Positions 12,201 to 22,500 of a stretch of DNA of 64,000 nt are shown piece by piece. Below the pieces are notes generated by a model that ran no database searches, had not been told where the DNA came from, and saw nothing but the letters and a program-made list of their open reading frames with translations. Where the stretch lies: contig ML133401.1 of the NCBI GenBank assembly GCA_003864495.1, positions 5,199,189 through 5,263,188 on the forward strand. Reading direction: 5' to 3'. The translations under genes and the position numbers were made by a program. Position 1 is the first letter of the stretch, and each line of letters starts with the position of its first letter. The DNA comes from Nemopilema nomurai (lineage: Eukaryota; Cnidaria; Scyphozoa; Rhizostomeae; Rhizostomatidae).

Positions 12201-15200
12201 ATAGTAAATTTAAAATGAAAGAATATCTGAAGTGTGAGGAAGCCTCATCCCTACTAAAATTTGAACTAAAGTTTGCAGACCTAATAGCAAACTACAGAAG
12301 AAAGTATACTGATTCTTTTTGCAGAAGGTGTGGTTCCCATGAGGAATTCATTGAACGCTTATTGGATTGTCCAAATTTTCTATCAAAAACCCAAAATAGA
12401 AAAGGCTTGTAATAGCGAAGAATCAAGCAAAAGTTCAGGAAAAGCCAACAAAACTTGAACTCAAAATAATGGTTTGTTGATACCCAATTGCTGGGTAACT
12501 GCTTCGAAATGGAGATTTAGCGTTCTTATTATCACTATCAGATATTCTATGGTAGCAGTTGGGGCCAGCTTGCAGATATTTTCATCAAATTCATTTTCTA
12601 TACAGCTGTACGAAAATTTCATGTCTGAATGCTAAGAAAATCATAGCTAAATTATAACAAGAAGGTTCCCTTGAACTTTTGGTAATCATCCGTTAAAAAT
12701 AGTTTTCTGTCTGCATTTCAGACTCAATACATGCTTACATACGATATTTTCACAAAACTTATACGTTTATCATTTTGAAAACCATTTGAATCAAATGCTA
12801 CCAGAAGCTGCATTTTTCCCTTGCATTCCAAGAAACCAGTAATCTTAATGCCATGGTTTGAGTAAAAGAAATAGTTAACGACGGAGCTTGTTTTAAAGTT
12901 AACTACTGAATCACAACTCCTTTACTTTGTTGCTAACTTCGACCCTCGCCACAGGCATAAATCTAAGTGAACTCTACAACTAATGCTGTGGATAGAAACT
13001 GCGCCTGGGTCTATGAGAAATAGAAATTACAGAGAATTCCATAATGTTAAAAGATCCAAATCCCTTTTTCCCTTCCATAACCTTAACAAGTCATACTCAA
13101 GTTAAAAACATCACAATTTAATTTTAACCCAATCATTTCTACAACCACACGCAATGACAATATATTCAACCTCAGTTTTGATGTCATCCATGACGTTTAT
13201 CATTCGTAATGGGATACCGTAAGGCCTAAAATGGGGCCCTTTTCTGCAAAGATAGGGCCCATTTTGCCAGATTTTATAGGGGGCCCACGAACTGATGCTT
13301 TGGAAAAATTTATAGCAAAAAGCATCATCTTAGCTCTACTGATGCAAATCTCTAGTGAGTGCCATGAGTGAATGTTGCTGTTGTTGCTATTGTTGTTGTT
13401 ATAGTGAGTCATGTTTGAGAACAAGATAATCAAAACATCTTTAGTCCTATGACCAGGAATTTCTACAATATTATATTTGCAGAGAAAAAATAGACTAAGA
13501 TACATCAAATTAAAGCATCCCATCTCAATCACTTTCGGTGCTCATCTGTAAAACCAGATTCAAACAAAGCTATTTTTAGATTCTTTGGGTATTTTTCCAT
13601 TACCTCGGAGTGTAAAAGTCAAAATCATTGCAGTTATTATTTTTATAAACATATTCATTACATCAAAAGACTCCCTCACCGCAACAACCATAAAAAGCCA
13701 AGTCCTCGATCCAAAAACATTTGCAGCCAGATTTCGCACTGCATAGCCTAACATTTCTTGCTAAAATTTCACGATTGAATTAAGCTTTGCCTCACCGGTG
13801 ATCCATACAAAAACTTACCCTTGACCCCCTTTTTCAGGGAATATATGTAGTCAGCGTTGGCCCTGCCACCACACTCAGCTTCGTTGGTATCATTGCAATT
13901 GCCGTAGCTTTGGCCTTGGAAGCATTCAGTGGAAGTTCTCGCGTTTTCAATGCTAGCAGCATTTCCTCCGTAGCACAGTCCATAATACCGTATTCCAAAG
14001 TAAGTGAAGCCATGCTTTTCTGCCTCCAGTTTGCACCGACATGCTAAGCTAGAGGGGAGATTTTGTTCAATGATTTGGGGGCCTTAATTGTATGGCTTGA
14101 AATGGCTTAATTGTATCTGAAAAGTTCTTGAATAACTATCGCTAGAATTTTACTTCTATCAACATTTCACATATAGCTACGGATAAAAATTTGATATAGA
14201 TATAGAGCATAAATATTTTATATACAGTTATAGATAATGTACTTTACATAGAACAGGTATTATTTAAATTCATTTATAAATTGTGAGACACTGAATCAAG
14301 TCTGGCTTTTCTCCTTCTGCAATCTGCTTGACATATATGTATGTTGATATAATTTTCATGTAATATTCATACTATGTTATGTTATATTATATTATATTAT
14401 ATTATATTATATTGTATTATATTATATTATATTATATTATGTTATATTATATTATATTATATTATATTATATTATATTATATTATATTATATTATATTAT
14501 ATTATATTATATTATATTATATTATATTATATTTTATTTATTACATCCATCATATTTTTATCTATAGATATGAACAGTCAATTAACATATTGGCTTTCAA
14601 TCGGTATAATGAATTATTACGCTTAACTGACAAGTTGAAACAATCTAAGCTAACAAGAATACAGTAATTTGTTACAATAATATAATAATAGTTAGTAATA
14701 TAATAATAATAACAATAATAGTTCCATACGATTATATCACAAGCCGTTAATAAAAGCACTCCGTCCTTAAAAGTCCAGGCTTTCCAGTTACGTATGAGAA
14801 AAAGTATGAAGGAAAAAACAAATTATGATATCTATTCTTTCAATCTATGATTGAGAATTTCAGGACAATGACGTAGAGCAAAAACTTCAGCTAAATCCAG
14901 GTGGGGGCAGTCTACGTATGTCATGATGTGAACAATTATGGCATAGTGATAATCACCACTTTTGTGAATGCAAAAATGGGAGAAGAAAGGGAGAAGGAAC
15001 TGCTCGTTGTCCTAATCAACAAGTAGCACCATAGTAATATTTTCTATCTCAACGATTGAAGGTTGGTGCATCATGGAAGGGTTAACTCAATCATCCTAGT
15101 TCAAGTCTTTCATACTATACGAAAATATCCTATAAGATTTCTAAGGATCTCCATTCGACGACTTTTACGAAGATCGTCAGCAAATTTCGCAACTTCATAT

Positions 15201-16167
15201 GCGCAGTAATTAGGTTCGTATGATCGCGATGGGAGTATAACCTTAGCAAAGTTCTACTTTTCGTCAGACTTCTGACGATTGTCGAACTTCTAACCTATAT
15301 AACCACGGTAAGCTTTTAGACAGCGTGAAATGAATCTCACAGCTTTGGTGGCAAAGTAAGGACGATCACAGAAAAGCGTCAGAAATAGACATTAATAGAA
15401 TAACATTCAGAAGTCTATAATATCGCCTAGAGGAGACCGGTCTTAAGACCAATTCCGATAGTAATGCCCTTGATATACTTACCTGTGAAGGTATTTCTCG
15501 ATTTCGTGCCATGTAATGGTATGTCCTTGTGACTTTGCGCCTCTTTCTCGATCAGTTATAAGCAAGTTAGACACAATGCTTCCTTCTTGAAAGCAGCCGA
15601 TCTTGTTATACGTTCGATCGCACGTCACGTGTGACTGCGCTGTGGTGGAACGAACGAGAACATTTCCTAATAATATTCTTCGTTAAAAGAAGAGCTATGA
15701 CTTCATAATGAGCCATCTCTGGTTGATAACAATTAACACAGATTCGCTTGGAATCGTTATCAATCAGCTTAAGACAATGTTTTCAGACTTTTTATAAGAT
15801 ATCAACGCTTGAATGCATTATCGATTTCGTACACAAGATTTTGTATGGAAATCCTTAACTATAACAGTTAAACGCCTAAAATGCCTTTCTAATGCTTTTC
15901 AATTAGAGATTTGCTCAGATCTGCCAAGGGATAATTCCAATTATATCAAGCCTTCATTATATAATCTACAGAGATGCTGGCAACTATGGGATCCTTATGA
16001 AGGACGCAATTCAGTGGTTTTAAAGCATTTAGCTAGATTGTTTTAAAGGGATCTCGCCAAAATATAACGGTGTGTAATAAAGAAATGATTTTGAAAGGAA
16101 CGTTGTCTCACCTTTTGCCCACGTGACTGCAATTGCCAATAGAATGACCAGCTGATACTGTATTACC
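71..16167 (-). CDS. Secreted multi-TSR protein with N-terminal WSC-like domain (18 exons seen, 3' end outside window)
   Basis: Gene model in transcript order: leader exon 16112-16167; WSC-like exons 15483-15666 and 13819-14048; TSR exons T1 11611-11790, T2 9656-9826, T3 9243-9413, T4 8690-8860, T5 7812-7982, T6 6723-6893, T7 5202-5372, T8 3529-3699, T9 3147-3317, T10 2647-2817, T11 2037-2207, T12 1545-1715, T13 1053-1223, T14 562-732, T15 71-241. Phases agree at every junction (2, then 1, 2, and 1 throughout the TSRs). About 1,000 residues are visible. The TSRs carry W-x-x-W-x-x-C and six cysteines, as in group 1 thrombospondin repeats, which usually act in adhesion or extracellular matrix. 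The initiator ATG must lie in an unfound upstream exon. The last visible exon ends in a good donor, so the gene continues to the left. It could be a coral adhesion or skeletal-matrix protein, but nothing seen fixes that role. Confidence 0.8.
562..732 (-). CDS. TSR exon T14 (tandem array)
   Basis: A 171-bp phase 1-1 exon of the Tyr subtype. The protein it encodes is identical to that of T13 and T15; the flanking intron differs by only a few substitutions. Confidence 0.88.
1053..1223 (-). CDS. TSR exon T13 (tandem array)
   Basis: A 171-bp phase 1-1 exon with [12 protein letters not shown] (Tyr subtype, shared with T14 and T15). Intact frame, donor GTTAGT. Confidence 0.88.
1545..1715 (-). CDS. 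TSR exon T12 (tandem array)
   Basis: A 171-bp phase 1-1 exon. It shares the QQF variant with T11, and the intron 3' of it matches that of T11 over its whole length, including an extra base next to the donor. These two are therefore the most recent duplicate pair. Confidence 0.88.
2037..2207 (-). CDS. TSR exon T11 (tandem array)
   Basis: A 171-bp phase 1-1 exon, nearly identical to T12-T15. It reads [12 protein letters not shown] in the middle (Phe subtype, shared with T12). The acceptor is ccttatag, the donor GTTAGT. Confidence 0.88.
2297..2326 (-). pseudogene. Truncated TSR unit (exon remnant)
   Basis: This 30-bp remnant of a TSR exon keeps its splice acceptor and first ten codons. The remaining 141 bp, the donor and part of the next intron are gone. 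The break joins intron sequence ending gcgaaag directly to the exon at aagatgacc; the shared aag suggests a microhomology deletion inside an array unit. With no donor it should be skipped in splicing. It explains the 610-bp spacing between T11 and T10 (492 + 118). Confidence 0.8.
2647..2817 (-). CDS. TSR exon T10, oldest member of the 491-bp array
   Basis: A 171-bp phase 1-1 exon of the array subtype, with changes absent from the other copies ([15 protein letters not shown]). It marks the diverged edge of the homogenised array. The acceptor is attttag, the donor GTTAGT. Confidence 0.87.
3147..3317 (-). CDS. TSR exon T9
   Basis: A 171-bp phase 1-1 exon, donor GTGAGT. It is near-identical to T3: [20 protein letters not shown], then QTRPCPG here against QSKPCPG in T3. 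Intact. Confidence 0.88.
3529..3699 (-). CDS. TSR exon T8
   Basis: A 171-bp phase 1-1 exon of the VDGGF subtype, acceptor ccttag, donor GTAAGA. With T9 it forms a block duplicated from (or into) T2-T3 at 9243-9826. The flanking intron is still alignable, with a length difference next to the donor. Confidence 0.87.
3700..5201 (-). other. TSR-gene intron with a reverse-transcriptase fragment
   Basis: This intron of about 1.5 kb has no TSR exon. On the minus strand, 4975-5083 reads [20 protein letters not shown], which matches the PQGS...PLLF-x-IY block of non-LTR reverse transcriptases and then hits a stop. It is a short dead fragment. Nothing else was recognised. Confidence 0.55.
5202..5372 (-). 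CDS. TSR exon T7 with GC-AG donor
   Basis: A 171-bp phase 1-1 exon encoding a TSR with [26 protein letters not shown] and [15 protein letters not shown]. It has no internal ATG, so a start-codon-based ORF search would miss it. The donor is CCCAG|GCAAGT, the third GC-AG intron of the gene. By sequence it is the closest relative of the tandem-array exons at 71-2817. Confidence 0.82.
6723..6893 (-). CDS. TSR exon T6
   Basis: A 171-bp phase 1-1 exon of the VDGGF subtype ([14 protein letters not shown]...CQSRPCPG), acceptor gtgtag, donor GTAAGC. It is intact, with all six cysteines. Confidence 0.88.
7812..7982 (-). CDS. TSR exon T5 with GC-AG donor
   Basis: A 171-bp phase 1-1 exon starting [14 protein letters not shown] and ending CQSKPCPG. 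The acceptor is catatag; the donor is GCAAGT after CCCAG, so this is a second GC-AG intron. The coding frame is open throughout. Confidence 0.85.
8690..8860 (-). CDS. TSR exon T4 with GC-AG donor
   Basis: A 171-bp phase 1-1 exon of the VDGGF subtype ([14 protein letters not shown]). The downstream intron starts GCAAGT after CCCAG, a textbook GC-AG donor, where most sister exons have GTAAGT or GTTAGT. The reading frame is intact. Confidence 0.85.
9243..9413 (-). CDS. TSR exon T3
   Basis: A 171-bp phase 1-1 exon, donor GTAAGT. The TSR starts [14 protein letters not shown], contains [20 protein letters not shown], and ends CQSKPCPG. It is almost identical to T9 (3147-3317), including flanking intron. 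Confidence 0.88.
9656..9826 (-). CDS. TSR exon T2
   Basis: A 171-bp phase 1-1 exon with acceptor cgtag and donor GTAAGT. It encodes one TSR starting [14 protein letters not shown] and ending CQSRPCPG. It belongs to the VDGGF subtype with T4, T6 and T8. Together with T3 and the intron between them it is duplicated as T8-T9. Confidence 0.88.
9935..11077 (+). mobile_element. piggyBac-type transposase relic
   Basis: A broken transposase lies in the intron between T1 and T2, on the opposite strand to the gene. In order: [12 protein letters not shown] (10100-10135); the VDLIGKK block; [19 protein letters not shown] (about 10327-10383); a frameshifted [48 protein letters not shown] (about 10660-10715); LDIAVVNAW in another frame; and a C-terminal cysteine cluster [19 protein letters not shown] ending in TGA at 11077. 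These match the piggyBac family's conserved blocks, including two of the catalytic aspartates (FDN and GVDLxD). Several frameshifts and stops make it inactive. Terminal repeats and TTAA target sites were not identified. Confidence 0.75.
11611..11790 (-). CDS. TSR exon T1 (divergent, 180 bp)
   Basis: First TSR after the WSC-like domain. It encodes [19 protein letters not shown] and ends TAPCPG, in phase 1-1, with acceptor ttgcag and donor GTATGG. It is three codons longer than the other TSRs and clearly the most divergent, so it has not shared in the homogenisation seen further 3'. It keeps W-x-x-W-x-x-C. The residue before the second cysteine is Glu, so there is no POFUT2 (O-fucose) site. Confidence 0.85.
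11791..13818. other. Intron between WSC-like domain and T1, with possible retroelement scrap
   Basis: This is about 2 kb of intron. On the plus strand, 12215-12412 encodes 65 residues with [20 protein letters not shown] followed by RLLDCPNF. That C-x2-C...H...C pattern resembles the zinc-binding tail found after many non-LTR reverse transcriptases, but no transposon body is attached. Otherwise nothing was seen. Confidence 0.35.
13819..14048 (-). CDS. WSC-like domain, second half (exon)
   Basis: The exon is 230 bp, with acceptor ccctctag and donor AAGG|GTAAGT; it enters in phase 2 and leaves in phase 1. After the join it reads [19 protein letters not shown], then a Y-Y-G-x-C-Y-G-G-N motif, a cysteine-rich loop and [12 protein letters not shown]. 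The pattern C-x3-C...GF-Y-FG-(I)-x-Y-x-G-x-C-Y-x-G is close to WSC/cysteine-rich modules common in cnidarian secreted proteins. A nearer acceptor at 14043/14044 would break the frame with exon 15483-15666, so the farther one was chosen. Naming it WSC-like is by pattern only. Confidence 0.6.
14049..15482. other. Intron inside the WSC-like domain
   Basis: AT-rich intron of about 1.4 kb that splits the WSC-like domain. Apart from the pentanucleotide microsatellite at 14376-14533, I see nothing in it. Confidence 0.6.
14376..14533. repeat. ATTAT pentanucleotide microsatellite
   Basis: About 158 bp of ATTAT units with occasional interruptions (attgt, ttatg). It lies in the intron that splits the WSC-like domain. 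Confidence 0.95.
15483..15666 (-). CDS. WSC-like domain, first half (exon)
   Basis: The exon is 184 bp, with acceptor attattag and donor CACAG|GTAAGT; it enters in phase 1 and leaves in phase 2. It encodes a short linker, then [17 protein letters not shown] and a stretch ending [12 protein letters not shown]. The I-G-C-F start followed by a polar region is how WSC-type cysteine modules begin. The other half is on the exon at 13819-14048, joined in phase 2 through a serine codon. WSC modules are proposed carbohydrate binders; this function is inferred. Confidence 0.6.
16112..16167 (-). CDS. Probable signal-peptide exon of the TSR gene
   Basis: This 56-bp segment lies between an acceptor (tttttag) and a donor (GTGAGA). 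It encodes [18 protein letters not shown], whose hydrophobic core looks like a secretory signal sequence. It enters in phase 2 and leaves in phase 1, and the next exon needs phase 1. No in-frame ATG exists between the upstream TAA and this segment, so the start codon would have to be in an earlier exon that I did not find. The splice boundaries are inferred. Confidence 0.45.
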
Positions 16168-17152
16168 CTAAAAACATTGTTTATCAAGGTAGCATTAATG
16201 TTGAATGGCAATTACTACTGAGAAAATATGGATGCCAACTTATATGAAATACGTTTAATGAATGATGGTACAAGGATCCTAAGAAGCATCATCCTCCTTG
16301 TCAAAGTGTATCAAAAGTTCTTACTGAGTTTGGCGAAAGCATTACTTTCTATTCCCACCCAGTCTAATTAGCAAGTAGAGCGACTACTCTTTCAAAAATT
16401 TGCTTTCAGTTCAGCTCACAACTGAAATGCTACCTCCCATGCTAAGCATGAAAGAGAAATGAATTATAACCGAAAAAATGATAACCAAAAACACAAAATC
16501 CAATTTCTTATCCCTTCCATAGGATTGTTCTTGTTCAAATAAACGCATCATGTTTGCTTGTCTCCAAATGTAAGTTTTGCAAGAACTTTCTCTGAAAATG
16601 GCTTTTAATGGGTCAATAGATGTTTCACTATCAAAACGTCAGCTAGCTCTTTCTTGTGACTTCAAAAAACATGCTGTTTGCGTTCCAAGAATTTTGGTAG
16701 GTGTGACGGAATAGGAAGGAGATCTTAGAAGCCTAAAGTTTCTGCGAAAGCTATTAACCTTCTCTAGAACAGCACGCTGATGCATATAGGCTACTTCAGT
16801 ACGCTACGAAAGGCAAAAAATAAGCTAATGCGCCAATATTCAATCAATAAAAACGCTTACTAGTAACCAATTGTGGCAATGTCACAAGCTTTTCAGTACA
16901 AATGGTATTGGATTCACAGCTAGAAATACGTGGCTAAAGAAGATAATTAAATTAAATGAGACAAATTCTTAAGAGACTTCGGTACTACAAAGGTACCGGA
17001 AACTGAGCTATGACGAAACAGTAAGATACTGCAGAAAACCTGTGTGCAGATTTACTATTTCCAGAGAATTATACGGAAACAACAATGCACCGGGATGCTG
17101 CTTGTATTCACCATAATTGTCCTGCAGCAATTACAGACTTTAAATACAGCAC

Positions 17153-17244
17153 TAATACTAATAATAATACTAATACTAATACTAATACTAATACTAATAC
17201 TAATACTAATACTAATACTAATACTAATACTAATACTAATACTA
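17153..17244. repeat. TAATAC hexanucleotide microsatellite
   Basis: About 15 copies of TAATAC in direct tandem, nearly perfect after the first 15 bp. Because 6 is a multiple of 3, two frames stay open across it and give Asn-Thr and Ile-Leu dipeptide ORFs; these are artefacts. Confidence 0.95.
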
Positions 17245-19230
17245 TGCTACTATTCATTGGTGCCTGAAGACATCATGCGTAGCTTTAAATAGAGTTGTGT
17301 TCAGAGTAACACAAGTGCGAGCCTCACTTATACCCCGTCTATGTAGAATGGCCGGAAGGGGGCAATCGACAACCTAATTTTCAATGAGTGGTCCTTTTTT
17401 GTTCTTCAATATTCAAAAGACTGTTGTTGGGATTTAGATAAGAAAGATCTTTAACTCGTTTTCATGACCATGCAACCAGAAGTAGGGCTTTGTATTGGAG
17501 CTGTCGCCTATTTCAATACGCGTCACGTTGACTGGGTTCAGAATCTAGATTGACAGCCTCTCAAATGCTGCCAGCCCCACTTTACCCTACGGCCTCGGAG
17601 AACTCGATTCAGTCTTGTTCACCTAGCAAGTTTATTAGTAACGCAAATGTAATTGAATATCTCACCTTGTCATTGTGGACTCTGTTGAAGACCATCAGCA
17701 ATTGAACTTGAATGTTCTATCGGTTTTATTTTGTAATAAATCTTGACTGTTTGTACACTTTGATCCGATTAGCAAACTCTCTGGCAGCTGAAATAACGCT
17801 TTTCAATCAATTTCTCCACAACTTACTTTTCTTGTAAATTAGTGTTTTCGGAACTTGAAGAGAAATCCTCTTTTCAAGACAGTTTGCAGATCATCTTGTC
17901 TCTTACAAGTATCGTTTTATAAAGGAAGACTTCACAAGAGCAATGTAACTATTGATTAAATTCCCTGCTCGTACCCACAAGAACACGGTGACTTGCCATA
18001 GAACTCCACGAACCCATAGTGCTACTTCTACCAAGAAGACAAAGAATATGTTTTTACTTGAGGGAGCTTTGCCAGAGAAGGTTGGACTTTCTCTCAATTA
18101 CACTAAAGCATCGCTCAAATAAGAGCTCAGGATGGGCCTACCCAATTACTATTTTCAGTTCACATTCGGAGGAGGCTAGCTAGAATTTTAAGCACAATTT
18201 AAGATTATATGCCCTACGTTTAATCTTTGGGTGAGTTCCAATGGCGAAACCCACGGTGTGCAACTTTAAGCAAAAAACTAAGAGTTTCTAAACAATTTTG
18301 TTCCAAGGGGGATGCTCCGCGAGATTTTGTGAAATTTTTTTAGAATATCAGTGTTTCTTAAAAAGATTCACAATAACAGAAAAGTGGGCGTATGACCTTA
18401 TTGATTTTGCTATTAGTATCACATAAAATTGAGGTAGCAACGCAGCCAAATAACTTAAATTGACAAAAACCCAGTTGATGTCAAACTGTCCCAAGAAAAA
18501 CTCGAGAACTTGGCAATGCAGGCAATAGCAAATGCCGCAGCTAAATCAACTGATAAGGCTGAACTAATTCAACGATTTGCAAATTCTAACGCTCGAAAAC
18601 CTTGGTTTGTGAAACTGAATTAAAAGTTTTCCATAAAAACTTCAAATAACTTTATTCATGACGGTTTTAAACATTTGGGACAAGCTACCGCATAACTTTA
18701 CAGATGTTCTTTTGATCGCGTTCAAGGGTTTGATTACCTTGATGAAGTTCGACTTGAACAAGTATAGTCACGATAAACCCTATAATAAGCCTGGTACTTC
18801 CTAGAAATCCTCTTTTGAGCCTGATTTTATATCTTCATAACTGCTTTGTTGATGTTAGTTAATGTTGTTTAAAAATTGTTTTGCGCTTTAAAAGTTATGC
18901 AGTTAAATTATGCAGTAAAAAGGGGGCGCTAATCCACTACTTCAAGATTTGCTTAAAGACGGAGAGGTCAGGGGTACACACTTTTTTACAAGAACCCCTT
19001 TTTGCCGAGCCTCAGTATTATAAAAAAAATTCGATTTTGAGTCTAAGATTATTCTTAAAATATTCTTGCCCACCACAAGGAGTAAATTTGCCTTAAAATC
19101 AAAGAAAAATATTTAATATTTTTTGATATGTTGCTTTATCCTAAATTTCAACAAGAACAAACAGAGTAACAGATTGGATATTAAAATGCAAAATCTAATG
19201 ATACAAAATCAGATCCTTATACGGTCATAA

Positions 19231-19350
19231 TGACAGTTTTTTGCTTTGGGAGAAAACTCAGGTTACGAAAAAATATTAGTCTTGATAAAATTTGAGCTTG
19301 GTTCTGTTCTAATTCTTAAATTTTAGCAATTGTGAGCCTCAATATTCTTA
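19231..19350 (+). repeat. Dispersed repeat, copy 1
   Basis: About 120 bp alignable with 63753-63868. It starts tgacagtt...ttgctttgggagaaaa, passes through gagcttgg and ends gagcctcaatatt. It has no coding capacity and is probably a fragment of an interspersed element. Confidence 0.7.
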
Positions 19351-21459
19351 TCCTTTCCTTTACTTTATCTCTATAACTTAAACGGGACCGGCTCGCATAA
19401 CCAGTGAAACTTTTTCGACGATGAATGCTTCAAATGTTTGCAAGACACCCATTGATTTGTTGAGAAACTTCACAAAGCAAACAATCGGCAAGAAAATCTG
19501 CTTGTTCTTACCATAAAAGATCGTTGCTTCCGTCTGTATCCAATGGGTGAAGTTGTTGCATCACTGCATTCGCGGCTTCCTTGCAATGTAATCAAATTTG
19601 GCGCGAAACATGTCCAAGGGTCTCTTTCGTAAAACCTCTTTGGCCCCGTTCCCAAGATGAATCTATTTCGTAATCTGACCCGCTTGGGCCACAGAATGGC
19701 CATGTTGTGCGAACACGTAGCCAAGCTTCAATTTAAATGCAAATTTTAAAAGAAATCAATAAAGAAAAAAAGAGGTAAATAAAAAAACCTGAATATGACG
19801 ATGAAGCAATAAAAGCATATCCTGTCATTTTGGAAGACAGGAAGAAACTCTTTTTGCGACAGCCACATTTATTGCAGCTCTCCATTTTAGTCGAAGTGAA
19901 ATGAAATGAGTTGACTGTTACCAACTAGAAATGTGGTTTTCCTTTTATAAATTACTTTTCTAATGTTGTCCTTTGTCCATTGTACAGAGGTGTCCGTCGC
20001 AAAGAGGTTGCTTTAACAGAAAATGACCATGTGTTGGGGTTCAAATTTTTGCTTCTTGTTTAGTGTTTTCTTTTAAGGGTCGTTCCATTGTCATCAACTA
20101 CCAGAGACTTACAGCTTAATGACCACATTCGGGTCAGTAAACAAATGATTGCAAAGTCTTGCCCCTCAAACAGTTCTTTGAAAACATAAATAAACACGTG
20201 TAATTGATGTTGGTAGGCATGACTTCCCGAAAGCTTCTTACTGTTTTCTTAGCTGCATTTTGTTATATTACTCAACAAAGAACCTTCTGCTTTAGTTTTC
20301 GAGTAAGTGCGTTTGAACGCAGCGACTGCTTTCTTCAAACTTCATAGCCTAATCTCTTTCCAATAGTACTGTGATAAACAAATCAAGCTTGGATATCTAG
20401 CATTCTTTCCCCTGCAAGGAATATATTTTTGGCAAGGGTATGCCTATTTGATGGGTTTTTTAAAATTTTACTGCGAGTGCTTCAATTGACAGAAGGTCTT
20501 CAACTAAAACGGTATGGCCATCAAAGTCAATGACAAATCAGTAATACTCATATCAATGCCAAAACCGATTCTGACGATTCCAATTATGTGGCTTTTACTA
20601 ATAAATATGAACATTTATTAATGTAATTATCATGTGAGAAGCTCATCAGGAACAATAAGATGATGCGAATTGTTAGCAATTGGCTTTTCATGTGCTTATA
20701 TGTCTGCTTGCATAGTAAATGCTGGAATGAGAATCCTGTAATTACAGAGCAAGACCCACGGGCATTTCTCCCAGATTTTATAAGGGATTTATCTTGAATC
20801 CCGCAAGTTTTTTAAATTGATACTGAACTGTAGCAATTTTTTTATATTCTTCACTTGAAAAGAAAAGTGGATTCTCCAAAAATGTGGGCAGAATTTGAAT
20901 GAATCAAAATTTAGCTAGCACTAATTTCAACCGATGTCAATCGGCTCCGACTCCGTTTTCTGCTTCCAATTCCGTATTCTGCGTTTTACACAAGAGCTGC
21001 GAGTGCGATTTTTATTGTTGCGTTTATTGCAATTAGGAATTTTTACATCGTTTATTAAAATCCGATATAGTGTAGTGCATGTTTACACTTCTTACCTTCC
21101 TCCCCATATTTTTTCAATCAATCTACCGTGGGCAGGGATTTTGTTAAGCCGCAAGTAGTTGGGTGCGAATTTCGTCCCCGCCTCGCTGTTTCAAGGAAAG
21201 AAATTGCTTTGTCGCCGGACCTTCTCCATGGTGAAGGAAGCGTGCCGCGTTTGAACGGATATCGCAAGTGCTCTAACATGTGTTGAGGCATCATTAGAAA
21301 GACCAACATGCATTGTTTTCTAAAAGTGGCGTTGCCTTAAAGACACAAGCCACTTCCTGGATGGCGAATGTTGCTGCTTTATCCTTTAATCATGGCAGTT
21401 AACAACAGACCAGGCCAAGTACACTTCAAAACACTTTGAAAGGGAAAATTTTCGCAGTG

Positions 21460-21651
21460 ATGATGCCTGGCAGCCGCGAAATCAGTCTTCATAATTCTAT
21501 TGTCGACGAGGTAACTTGTATTGTCTGCTTTGAGCGGATGGTCTCTCCGAAGACACTCAAGTGTTACCATGTTTTCTGTTTAGGATGTTTAAAAAGAAGT
21601 ATTGGAAAAAACAAAAAAATACGATGCCCCACGTGCAGGAAAGACACTAAG
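21460..21651 (+). CDS. RING-HC finger exon (orphan, 3' exons not found)
   Basis: The open frame starts MMPGSREISLHNS, with a second ATG at 21463. It contains one complete RING: CIVCFERMVSPKTLKCYHVF, then CLGCLKRS and CPTCRKDTK, with all C3HC4 ligands present. It ends in phase 0 at a consensus donor (AAG|GTAAGT). RING-HC proteins of this kind are usually E3 ubiquitin ligases, as in TRIM-like proteins. The exon is paralogous to 27686-27880, sharing the DE-(V/I)-x-C start, the CRK-(D/E)-T-(K/E) end and phase 0. I found no body exon in the following 6 kb, so it is either a gene with a distant exon or a dead duplicate. Confidence 0.6.
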
Positions 21652-22500
21652 GTAAGTTTCGCATTAAATTTAATTTTGGCTTTGGTCAATCTTACCTGGT
21701 AAAGAAAACTGAACGAGAATTAAAAGTTTTTCTATGTTAATACTGTTGTTTGCTAAGGACAACGGTGCCTTCATTTGCGGGCTGTAAAAGACTTCGAAAT
21801 CAATTAGTTTGTCCTTAATGTTTGCACAGCTATTCAAAATAATTCACGTACTTTTTCATTCAACCCTCGAGACCGAGAGTTGAAGATTGGTCAATACCAA
21901 TGGTCAATACAGTGCAACGTCTTTCAAACTAGAGCAAATTTCTTTCTTTCATAACATCACAGAACTTACAAGGCATACACTACTATTTGGCTTTTGTGGA
22001 AAGTCCATTTTCAATCTTGACTTTATTTTGTTCTCCATGGGAAACCATTAAGACTCTTGTTCACACTACACTCCTTTTTATAAGAACCAGTAGATTTTTG
22101 TTCAGGCTAAATGATCCCAATTTTGCGAAAATCTTTGGCGGGATTTAATTTGTTTTTAAATTTCAGGGTGGTTTCGAGTCCCCACGCCCTTAAACCAACC
22201 CCTAGGTGTAAAACAACAGCTTCTCCTCCTTCATAGGGTATTTATAGCCCTACATGTTTTTATCATAGCATAGCGAACAACAACAAATAGAAGTGGCACT
22301 TCAAAAACATCTTTGAAAATTTAATTTTATAGCATGTACCTTGGCGGTCACTCTCAGTTTGTTCTTAACTTTTTCTTAACTTTTGACCAACTTTTGAGGC
22401 TCGTGTTCTTATAAAAAAGATTTTTTACGGGGTAGTTTTCAGGAGGTTACGTTGCAGCGCGATCAAAACCATACCGGATGTCCCCGGAATAAACTACGTT

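Larger units (their letters stand above)
16168..21459. other. Upstream/intergenic region of the TSR gene
   Basis: About 5.3 kb without a gene I can support. It should hold the first exon and promoter of the TSR gene, but no in-frame ATG exon was identified. It contains the hexamer repeat at 17153-17244 and a dispersed repeat copy at 19231-19350. Short ORFs such as 17903-18097 and 19470-19724 look random. Confidence 0.5.

Noticed and set aside
14374..14667. Long Tyr/Ile-rich ORFs over the ATTAT tract.
   Set aside because: Translation of a microsatellite whose unit has no stop in these frames.
17044..17292. ORF with Ile-Leu and Asn-Thr dipeptide runs.
   Set aside because: Hexanucleotide microsatellite read in two frames.
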